Positions 1-6,107 are shown, counted from the first letter of the stretch. The stretch: 6,350 nucleotides of DNA from Chryseobacterium gleum (GCA_943326315.2 CALPSU020000149.1:1-6350); one strand, 5' to 3'. The notes: generated from the letters alone by a model not told the origin. Numbers and translations: made by a program.

Positions 1-446
1 CCTTTTTCCCTTGGATTTGGTTCAGTAGCCCATTTCCAATGATTCTCTGTACTCCAATACATAGCATTTTTAAAAACAGGTTCAAACCCTGTTCGATCTT
101 TATTCCACTGTATAGCTCCTCCACAATGATCAAAATGTAAATGTGTTAAAAAAACATCCGTAACATCATCCAAAGAAAAACCAAGTTTATTTAAATTACC
201 TTTTAAACTATCTGTACCTGAAAGATAATAATGAGAGAAAAATTTTTCTGCTTGTTTATCCCCTATTCCTGTATCAACTAATATTAGTTTATTACCATCT
301 TCGATCAACAAACTTCGCATAGACCAATCACACATATTGTTTTGATCTGCTGGATTCGTGTTTTGCCATATTTTTTTAGGCACAACTCCAAACATTGCTC
401 CGCCGTCAAGTTTAAAATTTCCGGTATTTAAAGGATGAATTTTCAT
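1..446 (-). CDS. MBL-fold metallo-hydrolase, YtnP/lactonase-like (partial, C-terminus beyond window start)
   Basis: The ATG is at 446 and the frame stays open to the window edge, giving about 148 N-terminal residues; the rest lies outside. The metallo-beta-lactamase metal-binding motif HxHxDH is present as HLHFDHCGG (H102, H104, D106, H107), preceded by the usual VDTGIG turn (D58). The N-terminus, with LDGGAMFGVVPKKIW at about residues 13-27 and a following PAD-N segment, resembles the YtnP/AHL-lactonase-like branch of the fold. Those enzymes hydrolyse lactones or related esters with two metal ions. There is no signal peptide, so it is probably cytoplasmic. The gene follows the EamA permease by 46 bases on the same strand with no convincing promoter between them, so it may be the last or a later gene of the ribD unit. 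The fold is sure; the substrate is not, and lactonase activity is only inferred from the N-terminal pattern. Confidence 0.88.
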   Translation of the reverse strand, partial: MKIHPLNTGNFKLDGGAMFGVVPKKIWQNTNPADQNNMCDWSMRSLLIEDGNKLILVDTGIGDKQAEKFFSHYYLSGTDSLKGNLNKLGFSLDDVTDVFLTHLHFDHCGGAIQWNKDRTGFEPVFKNAMYWSTENHWKWATEPNPREK

Positions 447-492
447 ATTTTTTTGTTGTTAAATTAGTTGAATTATTTAATAAATCGAATTA

Positions 493-1365
493 TTAACTAT
501 TGCTTGCAAAGAACAACAATCCGATTGCTATAATGGAAATAATTAAACCTATTTTCTTTTGAAAGTTAAAATTTTCTTTGAATGCAATAAATCCGACAAT
601 TGCCGAAACCATAACAATTGAAATATTCATTATAGCTAATACTGTAGAATCATTCCATCCTATTGTAGAATAAGACTCTAATAGTAAATAGATTGAAAAG
701 TAATTTGGTATTCCTAATAACACACCTGCTATAGCACTTTTTAAATGTAATTTTTCCCCTCCTTTAAAAAATTGAATCAAAATAAATATCAATCCAAAAA
801 CTCCTGCAACACCAAATCCTATAGCAGAAAAAAGAGATGCTGGTAATTTTGACAACTCATATTTTTGAACAAAATTCAATGTAAAATCTAAAATAGCACT
901 TCCTATAAAAAGGATGATCAACATCCAAGAATAACTTTTAGCATTTGATTTTTCAGTTTTTTGAAAAGCCATTAAAAAGACACCTAAAAAGGCCGATATT
1001 ATCCCACAAACCTTAATAAAAGAAACATTCTCTCCATAAAAAAAGATCATTAACATCATTGAAAACGCCATACTCATTTTTACAGAGATAGATGTCATTG
1101 CAACACCATTTTTCTGAGAACTAACCCCCATTAAATAAAATAATGAAATAAATAAGATACCACATAAAATAGCAAAATAGCTCCAATTACTTGTTCCAAT
1201 CAAACTATTTTCCCAAACGTTTCCATACAATAAAAAACCACAAATAAAAGCTGTTATATAATTAAAAACGATTGCCTGAAAAGTATTAATTGAAAATCTT
1301 GGGAATAATTTAAAAATAACAAAAATTAAACTTGATGATAATATTGCTAAAATTAGTAGAATCAT
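493..1365 (-). CDS. EamA/DMT-superfamily transporter, 10 membrane helices
   Basis: A 290-residue, very hydrophobic protein with about ten predicted membrane segments arranged as two repeats of five, the length and layout of EamA (drug/metabolite transporter) permeases. The first half has small-residue helices and a GVFLMAF segment near residue 130, where EamA domains end. The second half runs from about residue 145 (SWMLIILFIGSAILDF) to the C-terminal helix (IGLIISIIAIGLLFFAS). It would sit in the inner membrane and export or exchange a small metabolite; the family does not reveal which one. Its ATG shares bases with the TGA stop of ribD (ATGA, 4-base overlap), so it is very likely translated by coupling to ribD. 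That context allows a link to flavin or pyrimidine metabolites, but this is guesswork. No independent promoter is evident. Confidence 0.87.
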   Translation of the reverse strand: MILLILAILSSSLIFVIFKLFPRFSINTFQAIVFNYITAFICGFLLYGNVWENSLIGTSNWSYFAILCGILFISLFYLMGVSSQKNGVAMTSISVKMSMAFSMMLMIFFYGENVSFIKVCGIISAFLGVFLMAFQKTEKSNAKSYSWMLIILFIGSAILDFTLNFVQKYELSKLPASLFSAIGFGVAGVFGLIFILIQFFKGGEKLHLKSAIAGVLLGIPNYFSIYLLLESYSTIGWNDSTVLAIMNISIVMVSAIVGFIAFKENFNFQKKIGLIISIIAIGLLFFASNS

Positions 1366-2396
1366 ATTTTTTTATAAAAATAAATCATATCACTAGAAAA
1401 TGAAAAATTAGATGTAGGTATTTGAGCTAAAACTGGAGCTTTCAACCCTTCTTTAAAAGTTGTATTTCCGACAATTACTCTTACCTCATCCCATAAATTT
1501 GAAGAAATAAAAGATTGAAGGGTTTGCGCGCCTCCTTCAACAAAAACGGATTGAATATTTAAATCGTATAACGCTTTTAAAATCGAATCAATATCAAAAT
1601 TTAGAATTTTTTTGAATTTTAAACCTTCAATAATTTCCTCTTTTTCTAAATTTAATACAACTGTTTCAGCATCTTTATTAAACACATTAAAATTTAATGA
1701 CAACGACAAATGACTATCTAAAATAATTCTAATTGGATTTTTTCCAGTTAATTCTCGAACTGTTAATGTTGGATTATCATTCAAAATAGTATTCTTACCA
1801 ACTAAAATTGAACTTTCTTCTGAACGCCACTTATGTACTAAAGTTTTTGTCTCTTTTGAACTAATCCAATTTATTTTATTTGTATCATCGTCTCTTAATC
1901 GATCTAAGAAACCATCTTTTGTTTGTGCCCATTTTAAAATTACATACGGACGTTTCTGTTCATGAAAAGTAAAAAATCTTCTATTTAAATCTCTACATTC
2001 TTCTTCCAACACACCTAAAACAACGTCTATTTTTGCAGCTTTTAGTTTTTCAATTCCTCTTCCACTAACTTCCGAAAAAGTATCTTGACAACCAATCACT
2101 ACTTTTTTAAAATTAGAATTAATTAACAAATCAGCACAAGGTGGGGTTTTTCCAAAATGGGAACATGGTTCTAAAGAAACATAAATTGTCGCTTTATTTA
2201 ATAATGACTTATCTTTAACAGCATTGATTGCATTTACTTCAGCGTGTGCCTCCCCAAATTTTTGATGATACCCTTCACCAATAATAACATCATCCAAAAC
2301 AATTACTGCACCCACCATAGGGTTTGATCCGACCTCCCCTATTCCTAGTAAAGCAAGATCAATACATCTTTGCATGTAAAGTTTGTCTTTTTGCAT
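1362..2396 (-). CDS. ribD: Bifunctional riboflavin biosynthesis protein RibD (deaminase + reductase)
   Basis: RibD carries out two consecutive steps of riboflavin synthesis in the cytoplasm: deamination of the diaminopyrimidine phosphoribosylamino product of GTP cyclohydrolase II, then NADPH-dependent reduction of its ribosyl side chain. From the chosen start the protein has 344 residues. The N-terminal deaminase (about 1-145) has the zinc site HAEVNAI (H51, proton-shuttle E53) and PCSHFGKTPPCAD (C78, C87). The C-terminal reductase (about 149-344) opens with RPYVILKWAQTKDG and contains VGKNTILNDNPTLTVR (199-214) and VEGG (286-289). Both halves look intact. The frame is open upstream to 2471, but those 25 residues do not resemble the family and overlap the divergent MFS gene. 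Methionine 26 of that longer frame (MQKDKLYMQRCIDLAL) gives the usual RibD N-terminus. It overlaps the downstream permease by 4 bases. Confidence 0.95.
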   Translation of the reverse strand: MQKDKLYMQRCIDLALLGIGEVGSNPMVGAVIVLDDVIIGEGYHQKFGEAHAEVNAINAVKDKSLLNKATIYVSLEPCSHFGKTPPCADLLINSNFKKVVIGCQDTFSEVSGRGIEKLKAAKIDVVLGVLEEECRDLNRRFFTFHEQKRPYVILKWAQTKDGFLDRLRDDDTNKINWISSKETKTLVHKWRSEESSILVGKNTILNDNPTLTVRELTGKNPIRIILDSHLSLSLNFNVFNKDAETVVLNLEKEEIIEGLKFKKILNFDIDSILKALYDLNIQSVFVEGGAQTLQSFISSNLWDEVRVIVGNTTFKEGLKAPVLAQIPTSNFSFSSDMIYFYKKI

Positions 2397-2410
2397 AGTA
2401 CGAATATAAT
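2382..2410 (+). promoter_or_regulatory. Candidate promoter for the MFS transporter gene
   Basis: TTTGTC (2382-2387), 17 bases, then TATAAT (2405-2410) resembles a classical sigma-70 promoter and would place a start near 2417, consistent with translation from 2436. The main Bacteroidota sigma factor prefers TTG/TAnnTTTG, so this resemblance may be accidental. The TATAAT overlaps the opposing ribD -7 candidate and also covers the alternative MFS start codon at 2409. Confidence 0.22.
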
Positions 2411-2433
2411 GAATGAAATTATTAACTTCGCAA
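2401..2433 (-). promoter_or_regulatory. Candidate Bacteroidota-type promoter for ribD
   Basis: On the minus strand TATATTCG (2408-2401) matches the Bacteroidota -7 element TAnnTTTG at 5 of its 6 fixed positions, and a TTG (2433-2431) lies 22 bases upstream as a possible -33 element. Transcription would then begin at or just before the ribD ATG at 2396, implying a leaderless or nearly leaderless mRNA. The region is AT-rich and such matches occur by chance, so confidence is modest. Confidence 0.3.
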
Positions 2434-2435
2434 TT

Positions 2436-3686
2436 ATGGAAACTTTTACAGCGAAAGAAAAATTTAGACATCTTTTTAGTATCCCAGTTATTGTAGCTGC
2501 ATTAGGATACTTTGTTGATATTTACGACCTCCTTTTATTTGGAATTGTACGCGTACCGAGTTTAAATAGTCTAGGGATAGACATAAACAAAGTTGGAACT
2601 TTAATCCAAGATTGGCAGATGTTTGGTCTTGTATTGGGTGGAATTCTTTGGGGAGTTTTGGGTGATAAAAGAGGCCGACTTTCCGTGCTATTTGGTTCAA
2701 TTCTGGTATACTCGATTGCAAATATAGCCTGTGGATTTCTTCCTCAAATAAATTTCATGGATAAAACTACTGCCTATGCATCTCTTCGATTTATTGCTGG
2801 AATAGGATTAGCAGGAGAACTTGGAGCAGGAATTACATTAGTAGCTGAATCATTACCTAAAGAACTAAGAGCAATAGGTACCTCAATTGTTGCTGGATTT
2901 GGATTGTTAGGAGCTGTTGTTGCTAATTTTACCGTAGAACTCTCTGGAGATTGGACAATTGCCTATTTTATTGGCGGAGGCTTAGGATTACTTCTTTTAA
3001 TATTTAGAATTGGCGTTTCTGAATCTGGAATATTCAAACATATTGAAAGTGAAACCTCTGTTTCAAAAGGGAATTTCTTTTCGTTATTTAACAATTTTAA
3101 TCGCTTTTCGAGATATATAAAATGTATAGCGATTGGATTACCAACCTGGTTCTGCATTGGAATATTAGCTTTTTTAGCAAATGAATTCACTGCGCCACTT
3201 GGATTAAAAGAAAAACTTAATCCCGGTAAAGCAATAATGTGGGCTTATATTGGGATTTCTGCAGGTGACTTTTTAAGTGGAATTATTAGTCAATGGTTTA
3301 AATCTAGAAAAAAAGCGATTTTCTGGATGATGATATTCACAGTAATAGGCGTTTATTTAATGCTTTTTAGTGGTTATAAGAAGGCGGAAATGTATTACTT
3401 TTATTGTGTTTGGCTTGGCTTGGGGACTGGATATTGGGCGATGTTCGTAACGGTTGGTGCGGAACAATTTGGAACAAACATTCGCTCAACAGCAGCAACT
3501 ACAATTCCTAATATGGTTAGAGGAATGTTAATCCCTATGAATTATCTTTTTTATAAATTAATTTCAAATTCTGGAAATGTAATCTATTCATGTGTCGTTG
3601 TTGGTATTATCGTTTTTATCTTAGGAATATATTCGACCCTTTCAATAAGCGAAACACATAACAAAGATTTAGATTTTGTAGAATAA
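2436..3686 (+). CDS. Major facilitator superfamily (MFS) transporter, metabolite/sugar-type
   Basis: A 416-residue inner-membrane carrier with about 12 helices. Helix 1 carries GYFVDIYDLLLFG with acidic D28 and D31. The loop between helices 2 and 3 has the MFS signature GVLGDKRGR (residues 73-81). Helix 4 has RFIAGIGLAGELGAG (118-132) followed by AE-LP-E-R (137-145), the arrangement seen in the sugar and metabolite:H+ symporter branches. The equivalent signature of the second half (GDFLSGIISQWFKSRKKA) is degenerate. Transport is presumably proton-coupled; the substrate cannot be read from the sequence. The frame is open from 2370, but those extra residues overlap ribD. The start METFTAKEKF at 2436 is preferred, with MNEIINF at 2409 (425 residues) as the alternative. 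The gene diverges from ribD and has a lipoprotein gene 35 bases downstream. Confidence 0.87.
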   Translation: METFTAKEKFRHLFSIPVIVAALGYFVDIYDLLLFGIVRVPSLNSLGIDINKVGTLIQDWQMFGLVLGGILWGVLGDKRGRLSVLFGSILVYSIANIACGFLPQINFMDKTTAYASLRFIAGIGLAGELGAGITLVAESLPKELRAIGTSIVAGFGLLGAVVANFTVELSGDWTIAYFIGGGLGLLLLIFRIGVSESGIFKHIESETSVSKGNFFSLFNNFNRFSRYIKCIAIGLPTWFCIGILAFLANEFTAPLGLKEKLNPGKAIMWAYIGISAGDFLSGIISQWFKSRKKAIFWMMIFTVIGVYLMLFSGYKKAEMYYFYCVWLGLGTGYWAMFVTVGAEQFGTNIRSTAATTIPNMVRGMLIPMNYLFYKLISNSGNVIYSCVVVGIIVFILGIYSTLSISETHNKDLDFVE

Positions 3687-3721
3687 ACGATACTTTTTAT
3701 TCGTTACCACTTTTTTAATAA

Positions 3722-4354
3722 ATGAAAACATTTTTTCACTCTTGGATAATATTAATGGGATTACTTGTAGTCACACTATTTTCATGTGAAAATAAAAAGA
3801 TTGAAAATCCTAGTAGTCAAAAATTAATTAAAAAAAATACACCACAAAAAGTTTGTGAAAGCCCAGGCATTGATCTCAGAAAACTAAAAATCAATTTAAA
3901 AGAGAACGAATCTATTCAATTTTTTGAATATACAAAAAAGATAGATGCCCTAATTGAGTCTAAAAACATTCAAATTACAGAAAATAAATACAGCAAATTC
4001 GGGAGTTACATAGAATATCATCAAAACAATAAAAGTGTTAAATTAATTAGTGAAATCTATATTCAAAAGCTAAAACTAGCTTCCATTAAACATGAAATAT
4101 ATTTTATTGACAACTGTAACATTATTGCCAAAATGACCAAATATGCTTATCGATCAAAACGAATAAAAGCAATATATTTTTATTCATTTCACAACGAACA
4201 ATACCTTGGCTGTATCGTTGAACCAATTCATACTTTTTTTCATAAAAAAGATAAATGGATGAATATTTCAGATGAAAAAGTCGCGAAAAATTGGAGTTTA
4301 AGGATTTACAACAACATAATTAAACCTCATCTAAATTCATTGAAGGGAACGTAG
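3722..4354 (+). CDS. Hypothetical lipoprotein, no recognised family
   Basis: A 210-residue protein with a type II (lipoprotein) signal: K2, a hydrophobic stretch from about W8 to F20, and lipobox LFSC with the lipidated cysteine at C22. The mature N-terminus begins CENKKIENPSS, with no clear acidic surface-export tag of the kind described for Capnocytophaga or Flavobacterium, so the final location (periplasmic face or surface) is open. The mature part is lysine- and tyrosine/phenylalanine-rich and appears alpha/beta mixed. It has three further cysteines (C45, C132, C164) and an aromatic segment AIYFYSFHN (150-158). I recognise no domain and propose no function. It starts 35 bases after the MFS stop on the same strand and could be co-transcribed with it. 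The signal sequence and full-length frame make a real gene likely. Confidence 0.8.
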   Translation: MKTFFHSWIILMGLLVVTLFSCENKKIENPSSQKLIKKNTPQKVCESPGIDLRKLKINLKENESIQFFEYTKKIDALIESKNIQITENKYSKFGSYIEYHQNNKSVKLISEIYIQKLKLASIKHEIYFIDNCNIIAKMTKYAYRSKRIKAIYFYSFHNEQYLGCIVEPIHTFFHKKDKWMNISDEKVAKNWSLRIYNNIIKPHLNSLKGT

Positions 4355-4621
4355 TCAAAGTTTTTAAGGGATTAATTACAACTTTCTTTTCACTGAAAAA
4401 TATTTTAAAGCTTAAATTAGGATATTTAGATTAAATACTTAATTTAATAAAAATTACAGTTCAAAATGAAGCTATCATTTAGTTATTAACTCTATGACTA
4501 ATTACAATTGACAAAAAACAGATATATTACTGATTTTAAAACTATTGATAAAATAGATATAGTGAATATATTAGCAATTTAGTAGCGATATTTTTGCTGT
4601 CATTATAAATAAAAAACTAAA
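4355..4621. other. AT-rich intergenic spacer
   Basis: These 267 bases between the lipoprotein and SOUL genes contain no credible open reading frame (the ATGs present run only a few codons), no tRNA and no strong GC-containing hairpin. The only signal I can support is the -7 element near the right end. Weak A/T-only inverted repeats are expected at this composition. Confidence 0.6.
4589..4596 (+). promoter_or_regulatory. Bacteroidota -7 promoter element upstream of the SOUL-family gene
   Basis: TATTTTTG is an exact match to TAnnTTTG and lies 25 bases before the ATG at 4622, giving a short AT-rich leader of about 19 bases. No TTG is found at the proper -33 distance, so the promoter is either weak or helped by another factor. 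It suggests the SOUL gene is transcribed independently of the lipoprotein gene. Confidence 0.45.
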
Positions 4622-5215
4622 ATGAAAAAAATGAAAATAGTAACAATCATACTTGTAGTAATCTTAATAGCGTTTACATTTGTCCAACTTTATTTTGTAC
4701 GTGGACATAAAAATATTGAAACATACCCTTATGTAGTCATAAAAAAATATGACCGATTTGAAATAAGAAGTTATGAAGCTACTTTATTTACATCAGTCAA
4801 ACTATCCACAAAAGGCTACAAAAATTCTTCAAGTAAAGGCTTTTCAATTTTAGCGGGATATATTTTTGGAAATAATGAAAGGAATGAAAAAATATCTATG
4901 ACCTCACCAGTCTCAATGTCATTAGATGATTCTATGACTATGATGTTTATGGTACCTAAGAAATTAAATAAGGACATGCTTCCTAAGCCTAATCAATCAG
5001 GTATAGAATTTAAGGAAGAACCTGCAAAAACCCTCGCTGCGATAAGGTTTAACGGTTGGGCTAATGATACTAAAATAGAAAAGTTTAAACAGAATTTAAA
5101 AGATGCTTTAGATAATGAAGGTATAAAGTATTCTAATAAATTTTATTTTTTTGGCTATAATGCACCTTTTGAGGTTTTTAGTCGAAAAAATGAAGTTCTA
5201 GTTGAATTACAATAA
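4622..5215 (+). CDS. SOUL-family (heme-binding-like) protein with N-terminal membrane anchor
   Basis: A 197-residue protein. Residues 5-26 form one hydrophobic segment that is an uncleaved anchor or signal peptide; it lacks a lipobox. The rest (about 33-197) matches the SOUL heme-binding family (Pfam SOUL): YPYVVIKKYDRFEIRSYEA (35-53) near the start, then GFSILAGYIFGNNERNEKI (73-91) followed by the family hallmark SMTSPV (92-97), the VPKK segment, and a C-terminal YNAPFEVFSRKNEV. Relatives include animal p22HBP/SOUL, which bind tetrapyrroles; bacterial members are poorly characterised. The soluble domain would face the periplasm. Its only histidine is H29, beside the membrane segment, and it has no cysteine, so axial heme ligation by those residues within the domain is ruled out. 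The start could also be M4. The gene converges on the peroxiredoxin gene across a shared terminator. Confidence 0.9.
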   Translation: MKKMKIVTIILVVILIAFTFVQLYFVRGHKNIETYPYVVIKKYDRFEIRSYEATLFTSVKLSTKGYKNSSSKGFSILAGYIFGNNERNEKISMTSPVSMSLDDSMTMMFMVPKKLNKDMLPKPNQSGIEFKEEPAKTLAAIRFNGWANDTKIEKFKQNLKDALDNEGIKYSNKFYFFGYNAPFEVFSRKNEVLVELQ

Positions 5216-5249
5216 ACGCATAAGCCGAAACAAAGTAATCTTAATAAAA

Positions 5250-5279
5250 AAAAATGCTACCCTTTCGAGTAGCATTTTT
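5250..5279. terminator. Bidirectional intrinsic terminator
   Basis: A perfect 11-base inverted repeat, AAAAATGCTAC (5250-5260) and GTAGCATTTTT (5269-5279), encloses an 8-base loop. It is preceded by a run of A and ends in a run of T, so it forms a hairpin with a U-tract on either strand. It sits between convergent genes, 34 bases after the SOUL stop and 22 bases beyond the peroxiredoxin stop, where a terminator shared by both is expected. Confidence 0.9.
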
Positions 5280-5301
5280 CAAATTCAATACTTCTTTAAA
5301 A

Positions 5302-5934
5302 TCAATGAGCAGCTAAATAATCAGCAACACCATCAAAACTAGCTTTCATTCCTTCAGAACCTTTTGTCCAGTTAGCAGGGCAAACTTCACCGTTTTCTTG
5401 GAAAAATTGCAATGCATCAACCATACGTAAAGCCTCATCAACGTTTCTTCCTAATGGGAAATTGTTTACCAATTGGTGCATTACAATACCTTCTTTGTCG
5501 ATTAAGAATAACCCACGGTAAGCAATCATTGGTCCACTAGCTACTAATTTACCATCCATATCGTACTCATATTCACCAGCTAAAACACCGAATGCTTCAG
5601 AAATAGTTTTAGAAGTATCTGCTACGATTGGGTAAGTAACCCCTTGGATACCACCTTTGTTTTTAGGTACTTGTAACCATCCCCAGTGAGACTCTTCTGT
5701 ATCTGTTGAACAAGCAACAACTTTTACACCACGAGCTTCAAATTCACCTAATTGTGCTTGAAAAGCATGTAATTCAGAAGGACAAACAAATGTAAAATCT
5801 TTTGGATAAAAGAAAAACAACACTTCGTTTTTACCAATGAATTGATCCAAAGAGAATCCACCAACTACTTCATTACCATTAATAACAGCTCCAGCTGAAA
5901 ATGACGGAGCTTTTTTTCCTACTAATACACTCAT
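5302..5934 (-). CDS. Typical 2-Cys peroxiredoxin (AhpC/Prx1 class)
   Basis: A cytoplasmic thiol peroxidase of 210 residues that reduces hydrogen peroxide, organic peroxides and probably peroxynitrite. The active site is FYPKDFTFVCPSE with peroxidatic C51, supporting T48 and catalytic R140 (AYRGLFLID). The resolving cysteine is C185 in GEVCPANW, which forms the inter-subunit disulfide in this class. A further cysteine is C75 in VVACSTDTEESHWGW. The loop that in sensitive enzymes reads GGLG is GGIQG here (94-98), and the C-terminus ends in YLAAH without the YF motif. The electron donor is unknown, since no AhpF or thioredoxin reductase gene lies in the window. Codon choice is more uniform than in its neighbours, as expected for a strongly expressed gene. 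It is divergent from an OxyR-like gene, its probable regulator. It could be named ahpC or prx; I leave the symbol empty. Confidence 0.96.
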   Translation of the reverse strand: MSVLVGKKAPSFSAGAVINGNEVVGGFSLDQFIGKNEVLFFFYPKDFTFVCPSELHAFQAQLGEFEARGVKVVACSTDTEESHWGWLQVPKNKGGIQGVTYPIVADTSKTISEAFGVLAGEYEYDMDGKLVASGPMIAYRGLFLIDKEGIVMHQLVNNFPLGRNVDEALRMVDALQFFQENGEVCPANWTKGSEGMKASFDGVADYLAAH

Positions 5935-5968
5935 TTTATTTATTTTTAATTGTTAATTTTCTTGAACC

Positions 5969-5995
5969 CAAAGTTAATCAATAATCTTTTTTCAA
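5969..5995 (-). promoter_or_regulatory. Promoter of the peroxiredoxin gene
   Basis: On the minus strand TAACTTTG (5976-5969) is an exact match to the -7 element TAnnTTTG, and TTG (5995-5993) lies 16 bases upstream as the -33 element, slightly closer than usual. The predicted start near 5962 leaves a leader of about 27 bases before the ATG at 5934. A second exact -7 match, TATATTTG (6071-6064), lies farther upstream without a clear -33 partner and could be a secondary promoter. Confidence 0.6.
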
Positions 5996-6107
5996 TCATT
6001 AATATCCTATTAAATGTATATCAATTATGAACAATCTGTTGAATAACTTTCGTTCCACTATTACAAATATAGATTATTTGTGTTTATAAAATATATTGAT
6101 TAACTTT
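5970..6107. repeat. 14-base inverted repeat pair flanking the oxyR/peroxiredoxin intergenic region
   Basis: TATTGATTAACTTT occurs on the plus strand at 6094-6107 and on the minus strand at 5983-5970. The arms are 110 bases apart and point outward, toward the respective genes. Each copy contains most of the predicted -7 element of its own gene. They may be a shared operator or related promoter cores. Confidence 0.7.
6058..6072. promoter_or_regulatory. Candidate OxyR/LysR-type binding core
   Basis: CTAT-N7-ATAG (6058-6061 and 6069-6072) is a short dyad with the LysR T-N11-A form and is identical in layout to the central two elements of the E. coli OxyR site (four ATAG-type elements at 10-base intervals). 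The outer two elements are not conserved. It lies between the peroxiredoxin gene and the OxyR-like gene. Confidence 0.35.

Noticed and set aside
447..492. Promoter in the 46-base gap between the EamA permease and the MBL hydrolase
   Set aside because: Only a poor TAATTTAA-like match and no TTG at the right distance; co-transcription with ribD is simpler.
2370..2435. Possible 22-residue N-terminal extension of the MFS transporter
   Set aside because: The first part is antisense to ribD and unlike MFS N-termini; METFTAKEKF at 2436 fits best, although 2409 cannot be fully excluded.
2397..2471. Possible 25-residue N-terminal extension of RibD
   Set aside because: The extension does not resemble the RibD N-terminus and lies antisense to the start of the MFS gene; the start at 2396 gives the family's usual length and beginning.
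2488..2721. Minus-strand open frame of 77 codons
   Set aside because: It lies wholly antisense inside the MFS gene and has no domain or promoter signal; a shadow frame.
2963..3190. Minus-strand open frame of 75 codons
   Set aside because: Also antisense inside the MFS gene with no recognisable features; a shadow frame.
3681..3702. GAATAA/TTATTC inverted repeat between the MFS and lipoprotein genes as a terminator
   Set aside because: The stem is only six bases, has a single G-C pair, a 10-base loop and no T-run directly after it; expected by chance in AT-rich DNA.
4357..4385. AAAGTT/AACTTT inverted repeat just after the lipoprotein stop as a terminator
   Set aside because: Six-base weak stem with a 17-base loop; not stable enough to call.
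4373..4506. Direct repeat TAATTACAA in the spacer before the SOUL gene
   Set aside because: Only nine A/T-dominated bases, no regular spacing or further copies; likely coincidence.
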